From an uncultured Bacilli bacterium (GTDB lineage Bacteria > Bacillota_I > Bacilli_A > RF39 > UBA660): a DNA stretch of 6,221 bases. The notes under the pieces are model-generated. The model was given only the letters and a program-made list of their open reading frames with translations, had not been told where the DNA came from and searched no databases. Location of the stretch: positions 1-6,221 of the forward strand of contig CAJUHL010000088.1 in NCBI GenBank assembly GCA_910586425.1. The letters run 5' to 3'. Position numbers and translations under genes: made by a program. Shown piece by piece: positions 1 through 5,405 of this stretch; within the stretch, counting starts at the first letter, position 1; each line of letters begins with the position of its first letter.

Positions 1-674
1 ATTTCTTTATAAGAATCCCATAAATCCATAGAGATATATTCAACTTTATCTTTTTCTGAAATTGGAATTCTAGCAAAATAATCGATGAGATTTAGTTTAT
101 GTCTTGAAGGAAGAATATCCACAATCTTTTTCCATTGTGGAGCATAGAGACCACAACAATATTTATGTTTTGTTAATCTTTTGGCATAGACTTCATCAAT
201 GCATAAGACTGTTGGAAGAGATAGTCTTTTTAAGGATACTTTTTTATCAAATAGGTTTTGAACATAGGTTACAGAGACATCATATTCTTTAGCTACAGAA
301 GAATAGGTTTTATTCTTGTCTCTTAAAGACTCTAAAATACAGAAGTCTTTTTGAATAGAGATGGTTTTTCCTTCTCGTATAATAGGGTTAGATTGTTTGA
401 AGGTGTGATTACAATCTATACAAGTATATTGTCTTCTAGTTAAAACAATTGTAATATTATCTTCTATGGAAGAAGCATATTTAATATTACATTTTTTAGA
501 GCCTCTAATCATACAATGAAGAGAACCACAGTTTGGACAGAATATATTCTCATCTTTTAAAAGATATAAATATATGATATGATTATTTTGGATGGAATCA
601 AATATCTCATATGACTTTTCTAAGTCTATATTATAGTGATCCAATCCTAATCGTTTGATGGATTCATAATCCAT
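1..674 (-). CDS. ISL3-family transposase, N-terminal 224 residues (runs off the window edge)
   Basis: The minus-strand frame is open from an ATG at 674 to the left edge, so the gene is cut by the window and not visibly broken. It would be a DDE transposase that moves its own IS. Visible parts, in order: an N-terminal zinc finger of the zf-ISL3 type (C46-P-N-C49 paired with C85-I-D-C88), a helix-turn-helix around residues 113-143, and the start of the DDE catalytic domain. That domain shows IDEVYAKR (first Asp, D160), a KHKYCC stretch, LPSRHK, and SMDLWDSY (second Asp, D217). These motifs and their order are typical of ISL3 transposases. The start is supported by AAAGGAG 8 bases upstream. The final acidic residue and C-terminus lie outside the window. 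The family call is by motif recognition. Confidence 0.9.
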   Translation of the reverse strand, partial: MDYESIKRLGLDHYNIDLEKSYEIFDSIQNNHIIYLYLLKDENIFCPNCGSLHCMIRGSKKCNIKYASSIEDNITIVLTRRQYTCIDCNHTFKQSNPIIREGKTISIQKDFCILESLRDKNKTYSSVAKEYDVSVTYVQNLFDKKVSLKRLSLPTVLCIDEVYAKRLTKHKYCCGLYAPQWKKIVDILPSRHKLNLIDYFARIPISEKDKVEYISMDLWDSYKE

Positions 675-680
675 AATAAA

Positions 681-730
681 AACTCCTTTCGTATAATGGT
701 TTTAGTCATTCTCATTATATCAAAGGAGTT
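681..730. repeat. Inverted repeat overlapping the transposase ribosome binding site
   Basis: Two 18-base arms (681-698 and 713-730) are reverse complements at 16 of 18 positions, separated by 14 bases. On the minus strand the downstream arm contains the transposase Shine-Dalgarno AAAGGAG and the upstream arm contains the TATAAT box. A read-through transcript entering from the cassette side would fold this stem and bury the ribosome site. Confidence 0.8.
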
Positions 731-742
731 ATTTTTTTGAAA
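714..742 (-). promoter_or_regulatory. Promoter of the ISL3 transposase
   Basis: Read on the minus strand there is a perfect TATAAT (714-719) with a weak TTTCAA -35 candidate 17 bases upstream (737-742). Transcription would begin near 705-708, inside the loop of the inverted repeat at 681-730. The element's own mRNA would therefore lack one hairpin arm. Confidence 0.55.
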
Positions 743-780
743 TTCATACACCTTTTATTTTAAAGCTTGTTACACACCTC

Positions 781-811
781 GAAATTTAATATACTAAAAT
801 TTCTTTTTTTT
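781..811 (+). terminator. Weak hairpin plus T-run at the IS/cassette junction
   Basis: GAAATTT (781-787) and AAATTTC (797-803) form a 7-bp stem with a 9-base loop, followed by eight T. Only one G-C pair supports the stem, so it may be a feeble terminator or chance in AT-rich DNA. Confidence 0.3.
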
Positions 812-829
812 CATTTTTAATAATTTTTT

Positions 830-859
830 AGTTGTGGAAAATAGATATCTTGCAGATTA
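830..859 (+). promoter_or_regulatory. Cassette-type promoter P1 (upstream of the sigma gene)
   Basis: AGTTGT (830-835), 16 bases, GCAGATTA (852-859), preceded by an A/T-rich stretch. It is one of six identically spaced copies. It lies 178 bases before the sigma start codon, so it implies autoregulation with a long untranslated leader. The assignment as a promoter rests on the constant spacing and on the positions in front of genes, not on experimental data. Confidence 0.75.
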
Positions 860-865
860 AAAAAT

Positions 866-1037
866 TATAAGGACAAGTTTGTACATGATTTTGAAACTTC
901 ATAACAGACAGGCGGATAAGTGCACTTTCCTTATATGTGAGATTACTTTTTATATTAAGAGTAAGAAGGTAATCGTTAAAATAGGGAGTTGTGGTATCTA
1001 GATCCTCCTTGCTTCCTATAAAATAGGGAGGCAAAAA
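866..1037 (+). promoter_or_regulatory. Structured mRNA leader of the sigma factor gene
   Basis: About 170 bases separate the predicted start of transcription from the sigma ATG. A stem of 11 pairs with two G-U pairs forms between 941-951 and 964-974. The gene's Shine-Dalgarno lies within ATAGGGAGG (1023-1031). An 8-pair stem (CTTCCTAT 1012-1019 with ATAGGGAG 1023-1030, loop AAA) would hide it. The same ATAGGGAG occurs earlier (981-988) and can pair with the same CTTCCTAT, which would free the ribosome site. The leader also holds a possible 38-codon reading frame (ATG 885 to TAG 999-1001) with a modest AAGGA at 869-873. The stop falls just before the switch stem. It resembles a translation attenuator, but no known riboswitch class is recognised. 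Confidence 0.5.
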
Positions 1038-1778
1038 ATGTTGAAAATAGTTGAACTGATTATCGAATACAAAGAAACTAGAAGTGAAAAATCTGCAAGT
1101 GAAATTATTAAAATAATACTACCTATGATCAATAATAAGGTTAAAAATATTAGATTGGATTATAGGGAAGATGTTATACAAGAACTAAAGATGAATTTGT
1201 TTTCCATAATTGAGATAGCAGTTTTTAAAGATATAGATTTTCCTAATGAACTTTTTACTTTAAATAATTTAAAATACCTTCAAAAAGAAAATTTTTCTCC
1301 TCAAGCACTTATAAAAATATTTAATAATAAATACATTAAAAATTTTATAGATGAAACAGGCATAGATTTTTTAGAAAAAGTATTTTTAAATAATGAATTT
1401 TATGAGAGTTTTATCAAAACTTTTATCAAATTTAACTTTAGAAATCAATTTTTCTATTTATTAGAAAAGCGATTTGATACAGTCATTGCAGGATTTTACA
1501 GAAAGAATGCTGATTATTTTTCTAAAGAACAAGCTATTTTAAATAGAGAAACGGATGAAGGAGATGAATATATTGATCTCATTCCAGATTCTACACAAAA
1601 TAAGATTAGTTTTGAAAAATTAGGAATTGCAAAGAAAGATATTGAATTCCTAAATTTATTTATAGATGGAGACAAAGTGTATTCTCAAACTGAAGTTGCT
1701 AAAAGACTTGGCACTTCTCAGCAGTATATTTCTAAAAGAATTAGAGAAATTCGAGATAAATATAAAAATATTTTCTAA
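1038..1778 (+). CDS. Alternative sigma factor, sigma-70 family (TcdR/UviA-like group)
   Basis: Predicted RNA polymerase sigma subunit of 246 residues. An N-terminal segment resembles sigma region 2 (IRLDYREDVIQELKMNL, about 38-54). A longer middle follows, with FRNQFFYLLEKRF and FYRKN (about 134-157) that also fit region 2 helices, then an acidic linker (ETDEGDEYIDLIPD). The C-terminal region 4 helix-turn-helix runs about 214-240 (SQTEVAKRLGTSQQYISKRI) and would read the -35 element. No region 1.1 or clear region 3 is seen, as in small regulators such as TcdR, UviA and BotR. AGGGAGG ends 6 bases before the ATG. Its own promoter P1 and five more copies of the same signature nearby suggest it drives itself and the cassette. 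No anti-sigma gene is recognisable. An ECF-like or phage-derived activator is the alternative. Sigma family is confident; subgroup is inference. Confidence 0.85.
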   Translation: MLKIVELIIEYKETRSEKSASEIIKIILPMINNKVKNIRLDYREDVIQELKMNLFSIIEIAVFKDIDFPNELFTLNNLKYLQKENFSPQALIKIFNNKYIKNFIDETGIDFLEKVFLNNEFYESFIKTFIKFNFRNQFFYLLEKRFDTVIAGFYRKNADYFSKEQAILNRETDEGDEYIDLIPDSTQNKISFEKLGIAKKDIEFLNLFIDGDKVYSQTEVAKRLGTSQQYISKRIREIRDKYKNIF

Positions 1779-1892
1779 AAAAAATAAAAATTTGGTTGTA
1801 GAAAAAGATGATTCTGCAGATTAGATAGGTGAAAGGCAGAAACGTGGACGCCGCTTTTCCCAGACACGAAAGTGAAAAAGACCTGCACAGCT
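1771..1892 (+). repeat. 5' repeat block, copy 1 (pairs with 5667-5786)
   Basis: About 120 bases repeated with roughly six differences (about four substitutions and two single-base length changes). It spans the P2 promoter and the first part of the short unit. The block starts in TTTTCT: here this gives the sigma stop codon, while in the other copy it is read in another frame as the end of the holin. Confidence 0.9.
1794..1823 (+). promoter_or_regulatory. Cassette-type promoter P2 (short unit copy 1)
   Basis: GGTTGT (1794-1799), 16 bases, GCAGATTA (1816-1823). It begins 15 bases after the sigma stop codon with no terminator between, so sigma mRNA also reads through it. The flanking sequence is almost identical to P5. 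Confidence 0.75.
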
Positions 1893-1894
1893 AG
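1844..1894 (+). CDS. Possible micropeptide, 16 codons, short version
   Basis: GTG start with AAAGG (1832-1836) 7 bases upstream. It encodes a peptide with the core DAAFPRHESEKD, then LHS and a stop. Copy 2 encodes the same core but continues for ten more residues. The difference is a one-base insertion here (GACCTG against GATCG), so this copy is either frameshifted or not coding. A second in-frame GTG at 1829 would add five residues. Very short, so uncertain. Confidence 0.25.
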   Translation: MDAAFPRHESEKDLHS

Positions 1895-1938
1895 TCAGGT
1901 AGAGTGTAACCGAGTAGTTAACGAAAGGATATAATTAC

Positions 1939-2002
1939 CGAAATTGGAAAAAGGACAGTTGATAGAAAGAAGAAGGACTTATCGAAAGATTTGTCCTTTT
2001 TT
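1939..2002 (+). repeat. 3' repeat block, copy 1 (pairs with 5995-6061)
   Basis: About 60 bases ending in the terminator are repeated with two substitutions. It is separated from the 5' block by 46 unrelated bases here and by 208 bases in the second copy. Confidence 0.9.
1973..2002 (+). terminator. Intrinsic terminator of short unit copy 1
   Basis: AAGGAC (1973-1978) pairs with GTCCTT (1993-1998). Inside is an ATC-GAAA-GAT hairpin separated by a TT/TT internal loop, followed by a T-run. The same terminator sits at 6029-6061. Confidence 0.9.
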
Positions 2003-2122
2003 GGATATTCGTCATTTATCGTATGTCAGACATTTATTTTTTAAAAAGTTATAAACGAATTGTCATTCTCTTATTTATAAAAAATATTATTAAAAACGTC
2101 AAATATATTATAGGTACTTTAT

Positions 2123-2151
2123 TTGCATTCTATTTAAAATAATTGTATAAT
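2123..2151 (+). promoter_or_regulatory. Housekeeping promoter of the lipoprotein gene
   Basis: TTGCAT (2123-2128), 17 bases, perfect TATAAT (2146-2151), 31 bases before the chosen ATG. The cassette-type signature is absent between 2003 and 2167, so this gene is probably expressed independently of the cassette sigma factor. Confidence 0.65.
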
Positions 2152-2182
2152 TGTTATATATATCATAATGAGGGAAAAACAA

Positions 2183-2719
2183 ATGAGAAAGTTTAAGTTA
2201 ATAACATTTATAATATTAATGTTTATTTTTAGTAGTTGTAGCATTGATAAGAAAATAAAAGATGAATATTTCAGTGAAAAAACCTTACTAAAATATCATT
2301 TAGAGAATCTTCCTAAGGGCAAGTGGAAAGATTGTGTCGTTTGGGGAGATTCATTTTATTTTAATATAGAAAAAGATGATTTTAAAACTTGGATTATTTC
2401 TGTTATAGATTATATTGATAATCGTGAAGATATAACTTGCTGGGGATTTTCTGAAAGATTTAAGAACTCAGGAACTTTAGATTTCCCAGTTATACAATTT
2501 CAAAATGCAGAGGAATATATAACAAAATATACTTGGCTTTCTATAGCTTTTACGACATTACCTTTAAAGGATAATACCTTTCAAAATTGTTATTGTATTT
2601 ATGCCTATAGCGGATATGATGAAACATTGGATGTAAAGGGAGAAAACTATCATTATGATTACTATATGAATTTACAAGATAGTTCTTCCTATGCAAACAA
2701 ATATCATATTACCATTTAA
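2183..2719 (+). CDS. Predicted lipoprotein, 178 residues, unknown family
   Basis: Likely exported and lipid-anchored on the outer face of the membrane. The N-terminus has MRKFK, a hydrophobic stretch (LITFIILMFIF) and a lipobox-like F-S-S-C with C19 as the anchored cysteine. F at -3 is less usual but tolerated. The start is ATG 2183 because GAGGG (2170-2174) lies 8 bases before it. The ATG at 2168 overlaps that site and would add five residues that do not suit a signal peptide. The mature part is rich in aromatic residues (KWKDCVVWGDSFYF, YAYSGYDET, YHYDYYMN) and I recognise no catalytic motif or named family. It lies just before the hydrolase operon but has its own housekeeping promoter and no terminator before P3. 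That arrangement suits an immunity or accessory protein for the hydrolase; this is inference. Confidence 0.8.
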   Translation: MRKFKLITFIILMFIFSSCSIDKKIKDEYFSEKTLLKYHLENLPKGKWKDCVVWGDSFYFNIEKDDFKTWIISVIDYIDNREDITCWGFSERFKNSGTLDFPVIQFQNAEEYITKYTWLSIAFTTLPLKDNTFQNCYCIYAYSGYDETLDVKGENYHYDYYMNLQDSSSYANKYHITI

Positions 2720-2730
2720 ATTTAAAAATT

Positions 2731-2760
2731 GGTTGTGATAATATAATTTATAGCAGATTA
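2731..2760 (+). promoter_or_regulatory. Cassette-type promoter P3 (hydrolase operon)
   Basis: GGTTGT (2731-2736), 16 bases, GCAGATTA (2753-2760), 57 bases before the hydrolase ATG. The upstream AAAAATT matches the flank of P2 and P5. A TATAAT (2742-2747) lies inside the spacer but has no convincing -35 partner. Confidence 0.75.
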
Positions 2761-2784
2761 TTTAGATGAGATCTCAAAAAATAG

Positions 2785-2817
2785 AAAGGAGATATATCTA
2801 GATATAAAAAATGAATT
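2785..2817 (+). promoter_or_regulatory. Oddly spaced ribosome binding site with palindrome before the hydrolase
   Basis: A good Shine-Dalgarno, AAAGGAG (2785-2791), is 26 bases from the hydrolase ATG, far beyond the normal 5-10. Between them lies the perfect palindrome TATATCTAGATATA (2793-2806). An out-of-frame ATG at 2811 starts a six-codon peptide (MNYEFI) that overlaps the gene start. If the palindrome folds, the site would be 5 bases from 2811 and 11-12 from 2818. Confidence 0.5.
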
Positions 2818-4017
2818 ATGAGTTCATTTAATAATGGGGGAGTAATCAATAGAAAAAAGGGTTCTATTGTTTTATTTCAGCATGGCATTTTTGGGAATGA
2901 AGATTCTTTTACGGAGGCAATAGCTAAATTGGTAAAACAAGCACCAAATAGACATATTGCATTTCCTGATACATTTATAAATATGAATAGTTTTAAAAAG
3001 ATGGGTTATAATAACACTTATTTATTTGAAACTCCTGAATCTCAATTGGAATTTAATGATACTATTAAAAATATTGCTTTATTTGCGAAAGACCATCCAA
3101 ATCATAATATTTTAGTAAGAACAAGATTGAGTGGTATAAATAAAGCTGATTCAATTCAAAATCAAAAAGAAAAACTTGCTCTTATTGTAAGGAGATTATA
3201 TGATTTAATAGATGGAAGACCAATTGTTCTTGTAGGACATAGTCAAGGTGGTTTAGTAAATATGGAGACTGCTCTGAAGTGTCCAAGTTATATTGATAAG
3301 ATTATATCACTAAATACTCCTTTTTCTGTGAATAGCATTGGCAGAACATTTTTTCCTATTGCTACTTTTTGTCATCGGTTTGGTATTCCTTTAAATGCAG
3401 GTATAGATACATTTGATTTTAAAGATGATGATGTCTATCATGCTTTGGGAACACTTGTGAATTTTGTTTATTTTGCAGATTTAAAAAAAAGATGGGAATC
3501 TGCAACCAATAAACCAACAGCAATTGCTTTAGCCGGCTTGGCTGGAGTATTAACGGATAAAAGGTATGAATATGATTCTACATTTGATGGATTAGTAATG
3601 GTATCAGATTTTCAAAATATAAAAGTAGATAAAATTCATTTTTTTATGGAGGAACGTCCAAAGTGTCCAGATGGATGGCCAGAAGAATGGTTTTGGGATA
3701 AAGATTATACTAATAGATGCACTTTTTGTAGAGAAAAATGTGTTTTTCCTAAAATGTCTTTTGTAAATACATTGGGAAAAGCAGCCGATCAGATATTAGA
3801 TGCTCTTATAAATGATGGGATAAATTCAATACTTAATGGTACTAAATATGAATTTAAAGAAATTGAAATAATTAAAGCAATTAATGCTGGATTAAATAAA
3901 ACGGAATATACAGGACCTGAACAAACTGTATATAAAATCTATAGCAGTAAGTATAATCATCTTCATATTCAAACTAATTCTGAAGTGCTAACTTTCTTAT
4001 CAGGCTTGTTATATTAG
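2818..4017 (+). CDS. Alpha/beta hydrolase, lipase/esterase-like, 399 residues
   Basis: Predicted serine hydrolase acting on an unknown ester or lipid. The N-terminal strand SIVLFQHGIFG (residues 16-26) carries the HG oxyanion region. The nucleophile elbow is G140-H-S142-Q-G-G after the strand PIVLVG, as in PGAP1-like and triacylglycerol lipases. Candidate acid: D257 in STFDGLV. Candidate histidine: H381 or H383 near the C-terminus. An insert at 283-308 holds four cysteines (C283, C301, C304, C308), possibly a metal or disulfide site. There is no signal peptide or membrane helix, so any release would need lysis or the nearby holin. An in-frame stop at 2812-2814 limits the start to ATG 2818 or ATT 2815. 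It is first in a two-gene operon driven by P3, with 10 bases to the next gene. Fold and nucleophile are confident; substrate and effector role are inference. Confidence 0.88.
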   Translation: MSSFNNGGVINRKKGSIVLFQHGIFGNEDSFTEAIAKLVKQAPNRHIAFPDTFINMNSFKKMGYNNTYLFETPESQLEFNDTIKNIALFAKDHPNHNILVRTRLSGINKADSIQNQKEKLALIVRRLYDLIDGRPIVLVGHSQGGLVNMETALKCPSYIDKIISLNTPFSVNSIGRTFFPIATFCHRFGIPLNAGIDTFDFKDDDVYHALGTLVNFVYFADLKKRWESATNKPTAIALAGLAGVLTDKRYEYDSTFDGLVMVSDFQNIKVDKIHFFMEERPKCPDGWPEEWFWDKDYTNRCTFCREKCVFPKMSFVNTLGKAADQILDALINDGINSILNGTKYEFKEIEIIKAINAGLNKTEYTGPEQTVYKIYSSKYNHLHIQTNSEVLTFLSGLLY

Positions 4018-4027
4018 GAAAAATTTT

Positions 4028-4837
4028 ATGAATATGAAGAAAAATAATGAAGAAATAATTTTGGATAATTTTTTAAATAGTTTATATTCAATAAAAGATA
4101 TATACAAGTTACTATATGAAATTGAGAAGGTTTTGAAATTAAGTGTGGATTATGAAGTCGTTAAAATGATTTGCTTTGGCTTATATTGTCCTACATCAGT
4201 GGAAGACAAGATTATCTATAAATGGCTTCATTTATTTCAACTTTGTTATTCAAATAGAGCTTATTCAATAGAATCAAATAAAAGGATCTTTGAATTTAAA
4301 AAGTATGATTCTCCTTGCTTTATTGAACAAATACTTTCGGACTATTTTAAAGAAAAAAATATATTCAATAAGGGAGTCTTACTAATTTATTTATCCTTAT
4401 ATATCTCTAAATACTATGGAATATCTTTTAGGTTTTTCAATTATTTATTTAATTCTGTAGATATGGATGAAAAGAAATTATCCACTTATTTAAAAGGTGT
4501 CTTAGAGAATATTAAATTTTCTTCTTTAACTCGACTAAAATGTGAGAATGTTGTTGAATATTTGAAGAATCATAATGATTTTTTTAAAAATGAAAATATA
4601 AATACTTTATATTTGTTTGGCTCTTTAGTGAAAAACACTAATACATTAAAAAGTGATATTGATTTGTTGGTACATTTTGAAGAAAATCTATCACAATTTG
4701 AAAAGGAGATACATTACAAAAATATATCAGAATTAATTAGAAATGATTTTCATTGCTCATGTGATATTGTAGAAGAAGAACCTGAATTTTTTGATGAAAC
4801 ACCAGATGCTTTAAAGACAGCTATAAAAATTTTTTAA
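4028..4837 (+). CDS. Protein with C-terminal MNT-type nucleotidyltransferase domain, 269 residues
   Basis: The C-terminal third (about 170-269) is a minimal nucleotidyltransferase domain. It has the motif LYLFGS (G198-S199), ten residues, D210-I-D212 followed by LLV, and a likely third acid D246 in CDIV, so the catalytic set looks complete. Such domains transfer nucleotides to proteins or small molecules and occur in antitoxins (MntA) and antibiotic-modifying enzymes. The first 165 residues are mostly helical, rich in K, F, Y and L, and match nothing I recognise. I see no HEPN Rx4-6H motif. A GGAA-type ribosome site overlaps the hydrolase stop, 7 bases before ATG 4028; ATG 4034 is an alternative. 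It shares the P3 transcript and ends at a strong terminator. It could modify the hydrolase, a host target, or act as an antitoxin; the sequence does not decide. Confidence 0.8.
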   Translation: MNMKKNNEEIILDNFLNSLYSIKDIYKLLYEIEKVLKLSVDYEVVKMICFGLYCPTSVEDKIIYKWLHLFQLCYSNRAYSIESNKRIFEFKKYDSPCFIEQILSDYFKEKNIFNKGVLLIYLSLYISKYYGISFRFFNYLFNSVDMDEKKLSTYLKGVLENIKFSSLTRLKCENVVEYLKNHNDFFKNENINTLYLFGSLVKNTNTLKSDIDLLVHFEENLSQFEKEIHYKNISELIRNDFHCSCDIVEEEPEFFDETPDALKTAIKIF

Positions 4838-4843
4838 TATATT

Positions 4844-4875
4844 AGAACGACATTTGTAAAATGCCGTTCTTTTTT
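4844..4875 (+). terminator. Terminator of the hydrolase operon
   Basis: AGAACG-A-CATT (4844-4854) pairs with AATG-C-CGTTCT (4860-4870) with a single A/C mismatch, followed by five further T. It lies 7 bases after the stop codon. Confidence 0.92.
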
Positions 4876-4879
4876 GCAT

Positions 4880-4910
4880 AAAAAAAGATGCCAACGATTA
4901 TGTTAGCATC
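4880..4910 (-). terminator. Terminator of the minus-strand membrane protein gene
   Basis: On the minus strand GATGCTAAC (4910-4902), six-base loop, GTTGGCATC (4895-4887) with one G-U pair, then a run of seven T (4886-4880). The stem begins inside the stop codon. Together with the terminator at 4844-4875 it separates two convergent units. Confidence 0.9.
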
Positions 4911-5289
4911 ATGAAGAAGAATCATGAGAATCAGGAGAATCAAAATCAATTTTATCTATTTGTATTCCCATAGATTTATTTAAACCTCTTTGTTCTTCAC
5001 CTAATAAAGAGATTAAAAATTTTATAATCATAATAATTTTTTCAAGCATACCTTTACTAGTTGTAAGTATAAATGTTGCAATCATAGAGATTAAACTGAT
5101 TTTTAAGCTATTATCAATATCTGCTGTTCGGATTAGCACAAATAAAAATATTATGGAAATCGTATATAAAAAAAATAGCAGCAGGGTTTGAATAACTATA
5201 TTCCGCATAAAGAATTTATTTAATGCAACGATTTTATTATTTTGAAATTCACGATCTGCCTTCTTCAATTTAGAAAGTTTATTCTTCAT
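4909..5289 (-). CDS. Small two-helix membrane protein, 126 residues, unknown
   Basis: A basic N-terminus (KNKLSKLKKADREFQNNK) precedes two hydrophobic segments, about residues 31-54 and 63-78, and a weaker third at about 85-97. The tail is hydrophilic and ends in an acidic, serine-rich stretch (DFDSPDSHDSSS). I recognise no family. GGAGGTG ends 4 bases before the ATG. The gene is transcribed divergently from the holin through its own cassette-type promoter P6, with a leader of only about a dozen bases. Co-regulation with a holin suggests a membrane partner (antiholin, export helper or membrane-acting factor), but that is guesswork from context. It is longer than most holins and its charge pattern differs from the holin next door. 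Confidence 0.75.
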   Translation of the reverse strand: MKNKLSKLKKADREFQNNKIVALNKFFMRNIVIQTLLLFFLYTISIIFLFVLIRTADIDNSLKISLISMIATFILTTSKGMLEKIIMIIKFLISLLGEEQRGLNKSMGIQIDKIDFDSPDSHDSSS

Positions 5290-5307
5290 ATTTCACCTCC
5301 ACTTTTT

Positions 5308-5337
5308 AAACCTGCGAAAAAAAATTAATCTACAACT
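5308..5337 (-). promoter_or_regulatory. Cassette-type promoter P6, minus strand (membrane protein gene)
   Basis: Read on the minus strand: AGTTGT (5337-5332), 16 bases, GCAGGTTT (5315-5308). It matches GCAGATTA at six of eight positions and has the same exact spacing. The end of the -10 block is 18 bases from the ATG, close to the 22 bases found for the holin. It is the most divergent of the six copies. Confidence 0.6.
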
Positions 5338-5353
5338 AAAAACTACTAATAAA

Positions 5354-5383
5354 AGTTGTTTTTTTCTTTTAGATTGCAGATTA
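5354..5383 (+). promoter_or_regulatory. Cassette-type promoter P4 (holin gene)
   Basis: AGTTGT (5354-5359), 16 bases, GCAGATTA (5376-5383), only 22 bases before the holin ATG. Its -35 block faces that of P6 across 16 bases, giving a compact divergent pair. Confidence 0.75.
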
Positions 5384-5405
5384 AGAAATTGAGGAGGTGT
5401 TGTAT

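Larger units (their letters stand above)
1..779 (-). mobile_element. ISL3-family insertion sequence, promoter-proximal end only
   Basis: This covers the transposase gene plus about 105 bases of upstream sequence. The outer boundary is estimated: read on the minus strand, the region starts near GAGGTGTGTAACAAG (about 765-780), which could be the terminal inverted repeat. The partner end is outside the window, so neither the repeat nor a target duplication can be confirmed. The element points away from the cassette. Confidence 0.6.
1829..2002 (+). ncRNA. Short transcription unit copy 1, candidate small RNA of about 170 nt
   Basis: The unit is bounded by promoter P2 and a strong intrinsic terminator and contains no long reading frame. 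Its first 64 bases and last 64 bases are nearly the same as in the second copy at 5724-6061, while the middle (1893-1938) differs. Possible structure: a CACGAAAGTG mini-hairpin with a GAAA loop (1865-1874), an ACCTG/CAGGT stem (1881-1885 with 1896-1900, present in this copy only), and a long-range pairing of CTTTTCCC (1854-1861) with GGAAAAAGG (1946-1954). That last pairing would close around the variable middle. The conserved 5' block is much richer in G and C than its surroundings. Function unknown; it may also be the mRNA of a micropeptide (see 1844-1894). No known RNA family is recognised. Confidence 0.5.

Noticed and set aside
104..292. 62-codon plus-strand frame
   Set aside because: It is antisense to the clearly recognisable ISL3 transposase.
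987..1018. AGTTGT at 987-992 as a seventh cassette promoter
   Set aside because: The sequence 16 bases downstream is TTGCTTCC, which does not resemble GCAGATTA.
828..1034. 68-codon minus-strand frame
   Set aside because: It is antisense to the structured sigma leader and promoter P1, with no ribosome site or family resemblance.
1939..2040. Short plus-strand frames through the 3' block (ERRRTYRKICPF in one frame, KKKDLSKDLSFF in another)
   Set aside because: They read through the terminator hairpin, have no ribosome site, and diverge immediately afterwards between copies; DNA-level conservation explains them.
2742..2747. TATAAT inside P3 as a housekeeping promoter for the hydrolase
   Set aside because: There is no plausible -35 element 16-18 bases upstream, and TATAAT arises easily in DNA this AT-rich.
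4028..4837. Classical HEPN-MNT toxin-antitoxin pair
   Set aside because: An MNT domain is present, but no HEPN Rx4-6H motif is visible in it or in its neighbours.
5332..5367. ACAACT...AGTTGT plus T-run as an intrinsic terminator
   Set aside because: The inverted repeat is explained by the two facing -35 blocks of P6 and P4; the stem is only six pairs and no transcript ends there.
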